Positions 43,129 to 52,454 of a DNA stretch of 64,000 bases are shown piece by piece. Under the pieces are notes generated by a model that was given only the letters and a program-made list of their open reading frames with translations, had not been told where the DNA came from and ran no database searches. Both the position numbers and the translations under genes were made by a program. This DNA comes from Oxalicibacterium faecigallinarum. GTDB taxonomy: Bacteria > Pseudomonadota > Gammaproteobacteria > Burkholderiales > Burkholderiaceae_D. The stretch is from positions 1,132,008 through 1,196,007 of the forward strand of contig NZ_BMDI01000001.1 in NCBI RefSeq assembly GCF_014635705.1, given 5' to 3'. Positions within the stretch are counted from its first letter, which is position 1. Every line of letters starts with the position of its first letter.

Positions 43129-44793
43129 ATGATGTTGAAGAATCCATCCACCAAATATCAGGCATTCCCGGTCATCAATCTCCCTGACCGCACATGGCCA
43201 AACAAGACGATCACCACGCCACCGATCTGGATGAGCACTGATCTGCGCGACGGCAATCAGGCCCTGATCGATCCGATGGATTCGGCCAAGAAACTGCGTT
43301 TCTTCGAAATGCTGGTGAAAATCGGCGTCAAGGAAATCGAAATCGCGTTCCCCTCCGCATCACAGACCGACTTTGACTTCTGCCGCAAGCTGATCGACGA
43401 AAAGCGCATTCCTGACGATGTGACCGTCGAAGTATTGACGCAGGCACGTGAAGATCTGATCCGCCGCACGGTGGATTCCGTCACCGGTGCACGTCGCGCG
43501 ATCGTTCACATGTACAACGCCACCGCACCTTCCTTCCGCAAGATCATGTTCAACATGACCAAGGAAGAAGTGAAGGAACTGGCCGTCAAGGGTACCAAGC
43601 TGATCAAGGAACTGACCGACGCGCGTCCGGAGACCGAGTGGGTCTATCAATACTCACCGGAAGCCTTCAGCATGACCGAGCTGGATTTTGCCAAGGAAGT
43701 CTGCGATGCCGTCTCCGAAGCGTGGGGCGCGACGCCGGAACGCAAGATGATTCTGAATCTGCCAGGCACGGTTGAAGTCAGCACGCCAAATGTCTACGCC
43801 GATCAGGTCGAATGGATGCATCGCAATATCCAGCGCCGCGATTCCATCATCATCAGCCTGCATCCGCACAACGACCGTGGTTGTGCCGTTGCTGCTGCTG
43901 AACTCGGCGTCATGGCCGGTGCTGATCGCGTCGAAGGCTGCCTGTTCGGCAACGGCGAACGTACTGGCAATGTCGATCTCGTCACCCTGGCACTGAACCT
44001 CTACACGCAAGGTATCGATCCGCGCCTCGATTTCTCCGACATCGATGCGATTCGCCAGACCGTCGAGGAATGCAACCAGATTCCCGTGCATCCGCGTCAT
44101 CCCTACGCCGGCGACCTGGTATTCACGGCTTTTTCCGGCTCGCACCAGGATGCCATCAAGAAAGGCTTCACCAAGCAGCAGAAGGACGCAATCTGGGAAG
44201 TGCCGTACCTGCCAGTCGATCCGGCCGATCTCGGTCGTAGCTACGATGCCGTCATTCGCGTCAACAGCCAGTCCGGCAAAGGCGGCATGGCGTATCTGCT
44301 CGAACAGGAATTCGGTCTCGTCTTGCCACGTCGCTTGCAAATCGAATTCAGCCGCGTTGTGCAGCGTGTGACGGATGAAACCGGCAAGGAAGTGGTTGCA
44401 GGCGACATCCACACCATCTTCAAGAACGAATACGTGGATGCGGTTACACCATACCGTTATGTCAGCCATCACATGCAGGACGATGGTGGCGACATCACGA
44501 TCAAGGTCGATCTGCAAAAAGATGGCAAGCCGCTGACGGTGACCGGCAAAGGTAACGGTCCGATCGATGCCTTCGTCGATGCGCTGGGCCTGGATGTCAA
44601 GATCATGGACTTCCATGAACACGCCATCGGTTCAGGCGCCGATGCTAACGCTGCGAGCTATATCGAGTTGCGCGTCAATGGCGGTCAGACGCACTTCGGT
44701 GTCGGCATCGACAGCAACATCATGACGGCATCGTTCCGTGCGGTCTTGAGTGCAGTCAATCGCGATAGTGCATTGAGCGTCAAGGCTGCCTAA
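43129..44793 (+). CDS. leuA: 2-isopropylmalate synthase (long type)
   Basis: 554 residues. First committed step of leucine synthesis, joining acetyl-CoA and 2-oxoisovalerate. Signature [17 protein letters not shown] (metal-binding Asp), [19 protein letters not shown] with the metal HxH, and [19 protein letters not shown]. The C-terminal LeuA dimer domain, which binds feedback-inhibiting leucine, ends ...[20 protein letters not shown]. This is the longer LeuA class also found in actinobacteria. AAGGA lies 8 bases before ATG 43129. It is alone, followed by a terminator, and preceded by a leucine leader peptide. Confidence 0.96.
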   Translation: MMLKNPSTKYQAFPVINLPDRTWPNKTITTPPIWMSTDLRDGNQALIDPMDSAKKLRFFEMLVKIGVKEIEIAFPSASQTDFDFCRKLIDEKRIPDDVTVEVLTQAREDLIRRTVDSVTGARRAIVHMYNATAPSFRKIMFNMTKEEVKELAVKGTKLIKELTDARPETEWVYQYSPEAFSMTELDFAKEVCDAVSEAWGATPERKMILNLPGTVEVSTPNVYADQVEWMHRNIQRRDSIIISLHPHNDRGCAVAAAELGVMAGADRVEGCLFGNGERTGNVDLVTLALNLYTQGIDPRLDFSDIDAIRQTVEECNQIPVHPRHPYAGDLVFTAFSGSHQDAIKKGFTKQQKDAIWEVPYLPVDPADLGRSYDAVIRVNSQSGKGGMAYLLEQEFGLVLPRRLQIEFSRVVQRVTDETGKEVVAGDIHTIFKNEYVDAVTPYRYVSHHMQDDGGDITIKVDLQKDGKPLTVTGKGNGPIDAFVDALGLDVKIMDFHEHAIGSGADANAASYIELRVNGGQTHFGVGIDSNIMTASFRAVLSAVNRDSALSVKAA

Positions 44794-44811
44794 ACTGGCC
44801 AAGCCAAACGC

Positions 44812-44840
44812 AAAAAGCCGCTGATTCCGCGGCTTTTTTC
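44812..44840 (+). terminator. Rho-independent terminator of leuA
   Basis: AAGCCGC (44815-44821) pairs with GCGGCTT (44829-44835), 7-base loop, with A-run before and T-run after. Confidence 0.88.
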
Positions 44841-44904
44841 TTGCCCATGAAGACATCAATGGCTATCGTCCGTTACACTGATTTGCCTCAAAAGGAGTGT
44901 TCTC

Positions 44905-45264
44905 ATGCCCGCTCATGAAAAAATCAATTACGTCGAATATCCTTCCCGCGATCTGAGTACCACCAAGAAATTTTTTACGCAGGCATTCGGCTGGAAATTT
45001 GAAGACTATGGTCCTGAATATGCGGCATTTTCAGGAGAAGGTCTGGATGGCGGTTTTTACAAGGCTGATCTGGCTGCCAGCACCACAAATGGCAGCGCAC
45101 TGATCGTCTTTTACAGTGCGGCATTTGAAGACACATTGGCGAAAGTCACTGCAGCTGGTGGCAGCATCATCAAGCCGATTTTCGATTTTCCCGGCGGTCG
45201 TCGTTTTCACTTCACCGAACCAAGCGGCAACGAATTTGCCGTGTGGGGTGATCCTATCAAGTAG
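44905..45264 (+). CDS. VOC (glyoxalase/bleomycin-resistance fold) protein
   Basis: 119 residues forming two beta-alpha-beta-beta-beta units: INYVEYPSRDLSTTKKFFTQAFGWKFEDYG and ...FYSAAFEDTLAKVTAAGGSIIKPIFDFPGGRRFHFTEPSGNEFAVWGD. The family includes metal-dependent lyases and isomerases and also non-catalytic binders; the specific role cannot be told. AAAAGGAG lies 7 bases before the ATG. Single gene between leuA and a lipoprotein gene. Confidence 0.87.
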   Translation: MPAHEKINYVEYPSRDLSTTKKFFTQAFGWKFEDYGPEYAAFSGEGLDGGFYKADLAASTTNGSALIVFYSAAFEDTLAKVTAAGGSIIKPIFDFPGGRRFHFTEPSGNEFAVWGDPIK

Positions 45265-45329
45265 GATTCGCAAGCACCTCATTATTTAGCACCAATCACC
45301 TTTCACTTTTACGCATCTCAACTTTTGTC

Positions 45330-45581
45330 ATGAAACGAATCATTCCCTTACTGTTTTTCACTTTGCTTCTCGGTGCCTGCGTTACGACATCTGGCAACTA
45401 TGTAGTGACCTCTGCCGCAGCAGATGGCACGGAACTCAAGGTCAGGATGTATGCGCAAGGCAGCGCCATTTATAGCGTCAGGAATGCGATTTGCGCCCAC
45501 AATCCCAAAGCGACCGTGCTCATCCACGACGCCAAGACGGGAGAAGAACTGAAAAGTGAAAGCCCGTACAAATGTAAATGA
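45330..45581 (+). CDS. Small putative lipoprotein
   Basis: 83 residues. Lipoprotein signal MKRIIPLLFFTLLLGAC with the lipobox LGAC (Cys17), so it should be lipidated and held in the envelope; Val follows the Cys, with no inner-membrane retention Asp. The mature part (YVVTSAAADGTELKVRMYAQGSAIYSVRNAICAHNPKATVLI...) has two further Cys that could form a disulfide. Family not recognised. A strong terminator follows at 45597. Confidence 0.72.
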   Translation: MKRIIPLLFFTLLLGACVTTSGNYVVTSAAADGTELKVRMYAQGSAIYSVRNAICAHNPKATVLIHDAKTGEELKSESPYKCK

Positions 45582-45596
45582 CGAACGCATCACATT

Positions 45597-45626
45597 AAAA
45601 AAGCCGCTGGTCCCAGCGGCTTTTTT
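45597..45626. terminator. Bidirectional terminator
   Basis: GCCGCTGG (45603-45610) pairs with CCAGCGGC (45613-45620), extended by A/T runs on both sides; the closing loop is very short. It serves the lipoprotein gene and the convergent redoxin gene. Confidence 0.85.
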
Positions 45627-45642
45627 ATTTCACACAGAACGA

Positions 45643-46287
45643 TTACGACTTGTACTTGACGTTGCAACCATACGGACGCGTCACTGGCTGCCTGACGTCT
45701 TCGCCTTTCACAATCGCCTCCAGTGCTGTCTTGAAGTATGGGTCTGCCTTGGCAACGTCTTCCACTTTGGTCGATGCAATGCTGTCGATGCCACCGGCAT
45801 AACGCAGCACACCTTTTGCATCGATCACGTACATATGCGGCGTAGTGCGCGCATCGTAGGCTTTACCGATCGTTCCTTGTGGATCGAGTAGCACGGCAGT
45901 TGGCACGGCTTTACGGCTCGCCGTCAATTCATCGGCCTTGGCACCTTCTACATGGCCCTGCTCGCCTGGCGCGGAAGAAATCACGCTCAACCAGACCACG
46001 CCGGCATCAGACGCCTGCTTTTGCAGATTCTGCATATTGGACGAGTTGTAATGCTTTTTCACATATGGACAATCATGGTTGGTCCATTCGAGCACAACGG
46101 TCTTGCCTTTGAAGTCGCTGAGCTTGTGCTCTTTGCCTTTGCTATCAACCGCCGTAAAGGCAGGCGCTGCCTGACCCACTGCAGGTGCAGCAAATGCTGG
46201 CGATGTACCAAACATCATGCTGCCGCCAATCAGCGCTGCAGTCAGTGCAGTGGTGCGCAACATGGCGCGACGGGAAAAACGAGTCAT
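45643..46287 (-). CDS. Tat-exported redoxin/peroxiredoxin-like protein
   Basis: 214 residues. Twin-arginine signal RFSRRAMLRTTALTAALIGG with AFAAP cleavage, so it is exported folded. The mature part is an AhpC/TSA-Redoxin fold: VGQAAPAFTAVDSKGKEHKLSDFKGKTVVLEWTNHDCPYVKKHY (the reactive Cys is in NHDCPYVKK), TAVLLDPQGTIGKAYDARTTPHMYVID. A second Cys lies at the C-terminus (RPYGCNVKY) and may resolve it. AGGAGG precedes the ATG by 6 bases. The adjacent upstream ScsB/DsbD-type gene in the same direction is probably its reductant. Confidence 0.88.
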   Translation of the reverse strand: MTRFSRRAMLRTTALTAALIGGSMMFGTSPAFAAPAVGQAAPAFTAVDSKGKEHKLSDFKGKTVVLEWTNHDCPYVKKHYNSSNMQNLQKQASDAGVVWLSVISSAPGEQGHVEGAKADELTASRKAVPTAVLLDPQGTIGKAYDARTTPHMYVIDAKGVLRYAGGIDSIASTKVEDVAKADPYFKTALEAIVKGEDVRQPVTRPYGCNVKYKS

Positions 46288-46360
46288 GAAATTCCTCCTG
46301 TTGAACGACGTGGTTAAAAATGAAGCGAAGTAAAAAACCGTCAGCGGCGATACCTGACCA

Positions 46361-48478
46361 TTACTGCCTGAAGGTATCCGTCACGATCGCCTGAGTCAGA
46401 ACAGGCGGCAGGACCACAGGTTCCTTGCCAGCCGGATAAAATGCATAAAACGGCAAACCATCACGTTGAAACGATTGCAAGAATGTTGTGATGGCTGGGT
46501 CACGATTGGTCCAATCGCCTTTCATGTAGACAACATCATGCTCTTGCATGGCTTGCTGTACGGCAGTCGTCGACAAGGTCGTGCGCTCATTGACCAGACA
46601 GGTAATACACCACGCCGCTGTCATGTTCACAAAAACCGGTTTGCCCTCTGCGCGCAAGGCAGCGAGACGCTCCGCACTGTATGGCTCCGCATTGGGGGAA
46701 GTCTGTTGCCTTGCGGTCACTTCAGAAGGACCTGTGTAGTGCAGCGCTGCGGCCAGACCAATCAGCCCCGCCAATCCCAGTAATGCCAGACCACGTGGCA
46801 CCCAGACACGTTTGACGCCATGCTGGCTCAAGCCCGCCAACCACGCGACCAAACCGACCAGCACAGCACCTGCAAGCACCATACGCAGACCTGACTCGCC
46901 AGCTTGTTGGGTCAATACCCACACCAGCCATGCCGCTGTTGCATACATCGGAAATGCCATCGCCTGACGCAGACGCACCATCCATGCACCCGGTCGCGGC
47001 AAACGCTGCGCAATCGCTGGAAAAATGCCGAGCAACAGGAAAGGCAGTGCAAGACCAATCCCCATCATGGCAAACACGACGAGACTGTAGAACGCCGGCG
47101 CTGCCAACGCCGAACCAATTGCCGCGCCCATGAACGGTGCCGTACATGGTGTCGCCACGACCACTGCCAGCAAGCCTGTGAAAAAACTACCGGCATGCCC
47201 TTTGCGATCGGCCAAACTCTGCCCGGCACCAGCCAGTGAACTACCGACTTCAAACACGCCAGAGAGATTCAAACCAATTGCCAGCATCAGCCAGCACATC
47301 GCAGCCACAAACAACGGCGACTGAAACTGAAATCCCCAACCAACCGCCATACCGCCTGCCCGCACTGCCAGCAGGGCCAGGGCAAGTGCCATGAAGGCAG
47401 CCAATACTCCCAGTGTGTAAAACACACCGGACAGACGCACCTCGCGATGATCGCTGCCTGACATGCTCGCTACTGCTGTCGCCTTGATCGCCAGCACGGG
47501 GAATACACAAGGCATCAGATTCAGGATTAGTCCGCCGATCAGAGCGAACAAAGCCATCTGCCACAAGGCAAGCGTGTTCGCCATACCCGACGTGCCTATG
47601 GCAGAACCACTTGCTGGTTGTACTTCGAGCGCAAACCAACGCTTTTCACCACCACCATCCGTTACTGCCAACAGGCCGGACGAGGGCTCGGATGAAAAAC
47701 TCTGCCCCTTTACCAGTGACAAGGTCAGTCGCCCTTCTTCAACCTGCAAGGTTTGGTCAGCGACATGATCAAGCACACCCCAAGTTTCCGGGAAATACAG
47801 CGCGGATTGCACTGTCTGTGCTGAGATGCCCTCACCTTCTACCAGCAACTTCAGACGCGACTCGCCATCGGTTGTCAGCAAAGCTTTCCATGGTGCGGTT
47901 TGAGGCTGGCGTACATCTGCCGTCTTGAATGCTGCGAGGATTGATTCATCCGCTGCTCGCGCGTTTGCCTCTACCGGCAGATCGAGTCTGAACTTGCCAT
48001 CTTCCGGAATGCATTCCTTCTCGCACACAACCCAGTCTGCATAGGCTTCGATACGCAAACGCGTTCCCGGCTGTGCCGTCTGCGGTACCGTCAATGTCAT
48101 CGGGAAAACGATTTCATCTTCATAACCGTAGCTGGCAACCGGCCCGATCAGAAACCGATCCGGCCCGGGCCAGGCAATATCACTAACGGTCACGCCTTCC
48201 GGCAAGGTGAACTCGATATTCGGGGGCGATCCTGCGTCACCCGGATTCTTCCAGTAGGTGTGCCAGTGGGGTGCGAGTCGCTGACGCAAGCCGATACGCA
48301 CTTGCTGTCCCGGCGTGACAGCAGCACTCTCGCTGACCAGTGAGACCGTCGCACGCGGACTCTGGCGGACATTGCTCTCCACAGCCGATGCAGATACGGG
48401 AAGCAATATCGTCAACAAGAGAATTGCCGTCAGATCACGCCAGAAAGCTCGCAGGAAAAGAAGAGAAGAATGGTTCAT
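46361..48478 (-). CDS. Thiol:disulfide interchange protein of the DsbD/ScsB family
   Basis: 705 residues. Signal peptide, a periplasmic N-terminal immunoglobulin-like domain with Cys pair in ADWVVCEKECIPE, a membrane DsbD/CcdA domain of eight helices with the paired cysteines in NLMPCVFPVLAIK and VATPCTAPFMG, and a C-terminal thioredoxin domain with MTAAWCITCLVNE. It carries electrons from cytoplasmic thioredoxin to periplasmic targets. The 250-residue N-terminal part is longer than in classical DsbD, as in ScsB-like proteins. ATG 48478 (MNHSSLLFLR) is used rather than the frame start at 48526. Likely co-transcribed with the redoxin 73 bases downstream. Confidence 0.92.
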   Translation of the reverse strand: MNHSSLLFLRAFWRDLTAILLLTILLPVSASAVESNVRQSPRATVSLVSESAAVTPGQQVRIGLRQRLAPHWHTYWKNPGDAGSPPNIEFTLPEGVTVSDIAWPGPDRFLIGPVASYGYEDEIVFPMTLTVPQTAQPGTRLRIEAYADWVVCEKECIPEDGKFRLDLPVEANARAADESILAAFKTADVRQPQTAPWKALLTTDGESRLKLLVEGEGISAQTVQSALYFPETWGVLDHVADQTLQVEEGRLTLSLVKGQSFSSEPSSGLLAVTDGGGEKRWFALEVQPASGSAIGTSGMANTLALWQMALFALIGGLILNLMPCVFPVLAIKATAVASMSGSDHREVRLSGVFYTLGVLAAFMALALALLAVRAGGMAVGWGFQFQSPLFVAAMCWLMLAIGLNLSGVFEVGSSLAGAGQSLADRKGHAGSFFTGLLAVVVATPCTAPFMGAAIGSALAAPAFYSLVVFAMMGIGLALPFLLLGIFPAIAQRLPRPGAWMVRLRQAMAFPMYATAAWLVWVLTQQAGESGLRMVLAGAVLVGLVAWLAGLSQHGVKRVWVPRGLALLGLAGLIGLAAALHYTGPSEVTARQQTSPNAEPYSAERLAALRAEGKPVFVNMTAAWCITCLVNERTTLSTTAVQQAMQEHDVVYMKGDWTNRDPAITTFLQSFQRDGLPFYAFYPAGKEPVVLPPVLTQAIVTDTFRQ

Positions 48479-49075
48479 GAGGTTCGTACACAATTCACGT
48501 TCACCTGCATTCGTTCCAGCGAACACAACTAAACAGTCAAATGGAATAACGGAAATTCAATACCGCTGGTCGACTGGCGGATGACACGACCATGGCAGAA
48601 ACCAGACGCGTACGAGGACATTGCACGCTGTGCTACCACTCGCAACTGGACTGAAACCAAGCTGATTGCATGTGAAACGACTATTTCGTCAGAGCATCAC
48701 CCATGCCTTGAGTTCCGTCGTGACGGCAATTATTGTGCATCAATGTACCGAAGTTCATTCCGGCCAGGCATGTCACGTGGATCGCACTCAGTTTATTCGT
48801 GAATCGGCTGCAACAATGAGTTGCGTTATTTTGATTTCGCATTACGCATCAGACCATTCACGAACTGCGCCATAAGCGACACGCGTCTACGCTACGCCAG
48901 CAAGTCGAAAAAGGGTTGAAGGTGAGTGGCACGTATATGGATTTTCGATCATTTCTGTAGGGAAAAGCGGCATGTCCAATGACTACCTGTGCCAACACTC
49001 CAAGCCAAATCTGTCCGCCCAAAGCTCGTCTAATAATAGAAGTTTAGGTAATAATGCTCCTACCCGCTCCTTCTC
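48479..49075. other. Long intergenic region between dsbD-like gene and cti
   Basis: Nearly 600 bases between divergent genes without a convincing coding frame: the short open frames lack ribosome sites and family features. It holds a 9-base perfect inverted repeat, TTCGTGAAT (48796-48804) and ATTCACGAA (48856-48864), 51 bases apart. The 120 bases before cti are AT-rich at 49028-49056 and may contain the cti promoter. I see no RNA gene. Confidence 0.45.
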
Positions 49076-51430
49076 ATGCCCTCTATGCGCCGGCTTGCCC
49101 TCATTTCCATCACTGTGCTGGTTACTGCCTGCACGACCTTTGCCACAGCACAGTACGACAATCGCTACGGCGCGCCGGATCCGACGCGACACGATCAACC
49201 TAAGGCTCCCCCAACAAACCTGTCGTATCAACAGGTGATTCGCCCCATTCTCAATCAACGTTGCGTGGTCTGTCATGCCTGCTATGACGCTCCCTGCCAG
49301 TTCAAGACGACCAGTTGGGAAGGACTCGCACGTGGTGGCAGCAAGACCTTGGTTTACGATCCGGCACGACTGACCGCAGCAACACCTTCGCGTTTGTACA
49401 TCGACGCGGACAAGGCATCGGAGTGGCGTGGCAAGGGATTCTTCCCCATGCTGAACGAACAGGAAGATACGCCTGAAGCAAATCGCTCAGCCGGCCTGAT
49501 GTATCGCATGCTGAAACTCAAGCAGGATCATGCATGGCTACAAGGTGATGCCGCACATGCAAAATTGGATATTTCGCCGACGCGTGCCAACATGTGCCCT
49601 GCCGGCGTCGAGATGGATGCGTATGAACAAAACGTGCCACTGGGTGGAATGCCATTTGCACTGCCCGCAGTCTCTGATGAAGAGTACCGTCTATTGACAC
49701 GCTGGCTGGAAATGGGTGCGCCTTATGAGGGTCTGGCACCTCTACCCGCAGCGGTATCGACTGAAGTGGAAAACTGGGAGCGCTTTTTAAACGGCGACTC
49801 CAACAAGGAACGTCTGTTTGCGCGCTACGCCTACGAGCATTTGTTCCTCGCGCATCTGTATTTCGATAGCGATACCCAACGCAATTATTTCAAACTGACA
49901 CGCTCCTCGACACCGCCAGGCCAACCGATTCGCGAGATCGCAAGCGCACGCCCCGTTGATGATCCGAAAGTTGAGCGTGTGTATTACCGATTAACACGCG
50001 AGCGTGAAGAGATCGTTTCCAAGACGCATATGCCTTATCGTCTGGATGCACAGCGTATGGCGCGCTGGCGCGCGTTGTTCCTGACACCACGGTACGATGT
50101 CCCGACCTTGCCAGGCTACAGCGAACAAACTGCGGCGAATCCTTTCGACACGTTCTCCGCCTTGCCAGTCGGGGCGCGTTACCGCTTCATGCTGGATGAG
50201 GCGGAGTTCACGATCATGGGTTTCATCAAAGGACCTGTCTGCCGCGGCCAATTAGCGCTGAATGTGATTCAGGATCAGTTTTGGGTAACTTTTCTCGCGC
50301 CATCAGACGACTACGACCGCAAGGTCGATTCCTTACTCCGTCAAAGCAGTGAGCTGGCTGCCTTGCCGACAGGCAGTCATAACAGCAGCATTCTGTTGCC
50401 ATGGCTGCGTTATGGCCGGCTCCAAAATGAATATCTGGCAGCACGCAACGAACTGCTGCGTGAAGTCATCAAGAAACCGTCTGACCTCGATCTTGATTTG
50501 CTGTGGGATGGCGATGGCCGCAACGACAATGCCGCCTTGACCATTTTCCGTCACTTCGATGGTGCCAGTGTCGTCAAGGGATTTGTCGGCGACACACCCA
50601 AAACAGCATGGGTGATCGGCTATCCTCTGCTGGAACGAATTCACTATCTGCTGGTTGCCAACTACGATGTGTATGGCAATCTCGGCCATCAGTTCAACTC
50701 GCGCCTGTACATGGATTACCTGCGTGCCGAGGGCGAATCCAACTTCATCATGCTGCTGCCGAAAAAGGACCGCATTGCCGTGCGCGACGACTGGTATCGC
50801 GACGATGGCAATCCAGTACGTGAACAAGTCTATGGCGGCCCCAACACCACGCTGGATATGGAAAGCGGCGTGCGCTACAGCAGCAATGATTCCAAACGTG
50901 AATTGCTGGAACAGATGCGCAAACGCCTCGCACGTGTGATCAACACGGATCTGGACTGGAAAAAGAATACGCCAACTTTACTACATGCCGGACTGGGAAA
51001 GCTAGCCACGGCTACCGGCACCTCACTGCAATGGATGCCAGAAAGTGCCCTGCTTGTGGTCGATATGCCTGATGGAAAAACCCGCACCTTCTCGCTGATC
51101 CGTAATACCGCACATGCCAGCGTGTCCCATCTGCTGGGAGAAAAACAGGCATTGGTTCCCGAAGAAGACACCTTGACGCTGACACCCGGCATCATCACCA
51201 GTTATCCCAACGCCTTATACCGTGCGAAGGCATCTGAACTTCGTTTAATGGCAGATGACTTGCGGAAACTGCATTCGGAAAAGGACTACGCTGCTTTTAC
51301 CCAGCGCTGGGCGATGCGACGCGACAATCCACAGTTCTGGGCCTTCAGTGATGCCTTGCATGAACGCTTTCGCAAAGAGCAGCCGAAAGAGGCGGGAATA
51401 CTGGACTATAACCGGTTGGAATATCGTTGA
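49076..51430 (+). CDS. cti: Fatty acid cis/trans isomerase
   Basis: 784 residues. Periplasmic cytochrome c-type enzyme that turns cis unsaturated membrane fatty acids into trans forms under solvent, heat or other envelope stress. The haem site is CVVCHACYDAPCQ (Cys63, Cys66, His67), characteristic of Cti. The N-terminal signal MPSMRRLALISITVLVTAC ends in a possible lipobox (VTAC, Cys19), so it could be lipid-anchored. Later landmarks: NMCPAGVEMDAY, GGMPFALP, FIKGPVCRGQLALNVIQDQFW, HFDGASVVKGFVG. Cti is restricted to few bacterial groups, so its presence is a useful lifestyle marker. Single gene, convergent with the polysaccharide cluster. Confidence 0.94.
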   Translation: MPSMRRLALISITVLVTACTTFATAQYDNRYGAPDPTRHDQPKAPPTNLSYQQVIRPILNQRCVVCHACYDAPCQFKTTSWEGLARGGSKTLVYDPARLTAATPSRLYIDADKASEWRGKGFFPMLNEQEDTPEANRSAGLMYRMLKLKQDHAWLQGDAAHAKLDISPTRANMCPAGVEMDAYEQNVPLGGMPFALPAVSDEEYRLLTRWLEMGAPYEGLAPLPAAVSTEVENWERFLNGDSNKERLFARYAYEHLFLAHLYFDSDTQRNYFKLTRSSTPPGQPIREIASARPVDDPKVERVYYRLTREREEIVSKTHMPYRLDAQRMARWRALFLTPRYDVPTLPGYSEQTAANPFDTFSALPVGARYRFMLDEAEFTIMGFIKGPVCRGQLALNVIQDQFWVTFLAPSDDYDRKVDSLLRQSSELAALPTGSHNSSILLPWLRYGRLQNEYLAARNELLREVIKKPSDLDLDLLWDGDGRNDNAALTIFRHFDGASVVKGFVGDTPKTAWVIGYPLLERIHYLLVANYDVYGNLGHQFNSRLYMDYLRAEGESNFIMLLPKKDRIAVRDDWYRDDGNPVREQVYGGPNTTLDMESGVRYSSNDSKRELLEQMRKRLARVINTDLDWKKNTPTLLHAGLGKLATATGTSLQWMPESALLVVDMPDGKTRTFSLIRNTAHASVSHLLGEKQALVPEEDTLTLTPGIITSYPNALYRAKASELRLMADDLRKLHSEKDYAAFTQRWAMRRDNPQFWAFSDALHERFRKEQPKEAGILDYNRLEYR

Positions 51431-51494
51431 CGATTATCGGGCCGATGTCTGCAAGATTGGCCAATGTGGCTTGTATTGCGACCCGAAAAGAAAA

Positions 51495-52454
51495 TCAATC
51501 TTTGCATAAAAACCGGCCCATTATGCTGTTTTCTACGTACAACCCTCGCGATAAATACTCATCGAGACGCTTGCGATCCGGGCTACGGAGTTTGATCAGG
51601 GAGGGCAAGGTGCCGCCGGTAATACGTGAAAACATCAGGCGAATCTTTAATGGTGTACGGTCCCAGTTCCCCAAAACGTGTAGCAGAAAGGGGCCCTCTT
51701 CCGCCTTACCAAGACAAAGTCGGTAACGCCGCCCTTTTCGCAAGACCACTTGCATTGCCAAGTGAATGCTTAGGTATTCAGGCATGTCAATGTTTTGCCT
51801 GACCTTGTTGTAGATACCTGCCTTTTGCAGATGTTCAATGTACGCGAGTCCGGTACGTGTCACGACCTCACAAGAAAACTCTTCTCGTACATCACGAATA
51901 AACGGGCTACCCGCAGGTGCCGCCATGAACCAACTCTCCACGACCGGGCATGCTGCATCCGTAGAATATGCATCGATGTAATAGCCAACAAATTCTGACT
52001 GAGAATGAATCTGTCTGTCCAAAATCCAGTCAAGAGACTCCGTTAATATGGTGCTGGCATCGAGCCAGACCCCACCGTACCGATACAGCAACTCCAGCCT
52101 TATCCAGTCCGACCTTTTTGCAACCGGAATATCACGCAACTGACCCGCAATATCAGGTAGATATTCTGGAAGGCTTTTGTCGTCAATTATGCGGATGCTG
52201 AAGCCAGGATTGAAGCGGCGCCAGTTTGCAAAACATCTTTGAATCAGTAGCGGAGGTTCACTTCCGTTCCAGTATGCCCAGATAATTGGCGGGATCGGCT
52301 GAAACTCACCAAACGCTTGTGCCTGACCTATATCGTATGAAACAAAATGTTGTGAAGGCATGACCTCCAGCGACCTTGACTTGATCTCATAAAAACGATG
52401 CAAGCACGCAGCGATCCAAAGTTCACCACGCGTTTTCAGAGTTAGTGCTGCCAT
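51495..52454 (-). CDS. Glycosyltransferase, capsular-polysaccharide/GT32-like
   Basis: 319 residues. The donor-sugar region reads PPIIWAYWNGSEPPLLIQRCFANWRR, then RSDWIRLELLYRYGGVWLDASTIL with the DXD-type metal-sugar motif (WLDAS). This matches GT32/capsular polysaccharide synthesis proteins that transfer hexoses. No signal peptide or membrane helix. Its ATG overlaps the stop of the preceding GT2 gene by one base (TAATG). Last gene of the leftward polysaccharide operon, convergent with cti. Confidence 0.85.
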   Translation of the reverse strand: MAALTLKTRGELWIAACLHRFYEIKSRSLEVMPSQHFVSYDIGQAQAFGEFQPIPPIIWAYWNGSEPPLLIQRCFANWRRFNPGFSIRIIDDKSLPEYLPDIAGQLRDIPVAKRSDWIRLELLYRYGGVWLDASTILTESLDWILDRQIHSQSEFVGYYIDAYSTDAACPVVESWFMAAPAGSPFIRDVREEFSCEVVTRTGLAYIEHLQKAGIYNKVRQNIDMPEYLSIHLAMQVVLRKGRRYRLCLGKAEEGPFLLHVLGNWDRTPLKIRLMFSRITGGTLPSLIKLRSPDRKRLDEYLSRGLYVENSIMGRFLCKD

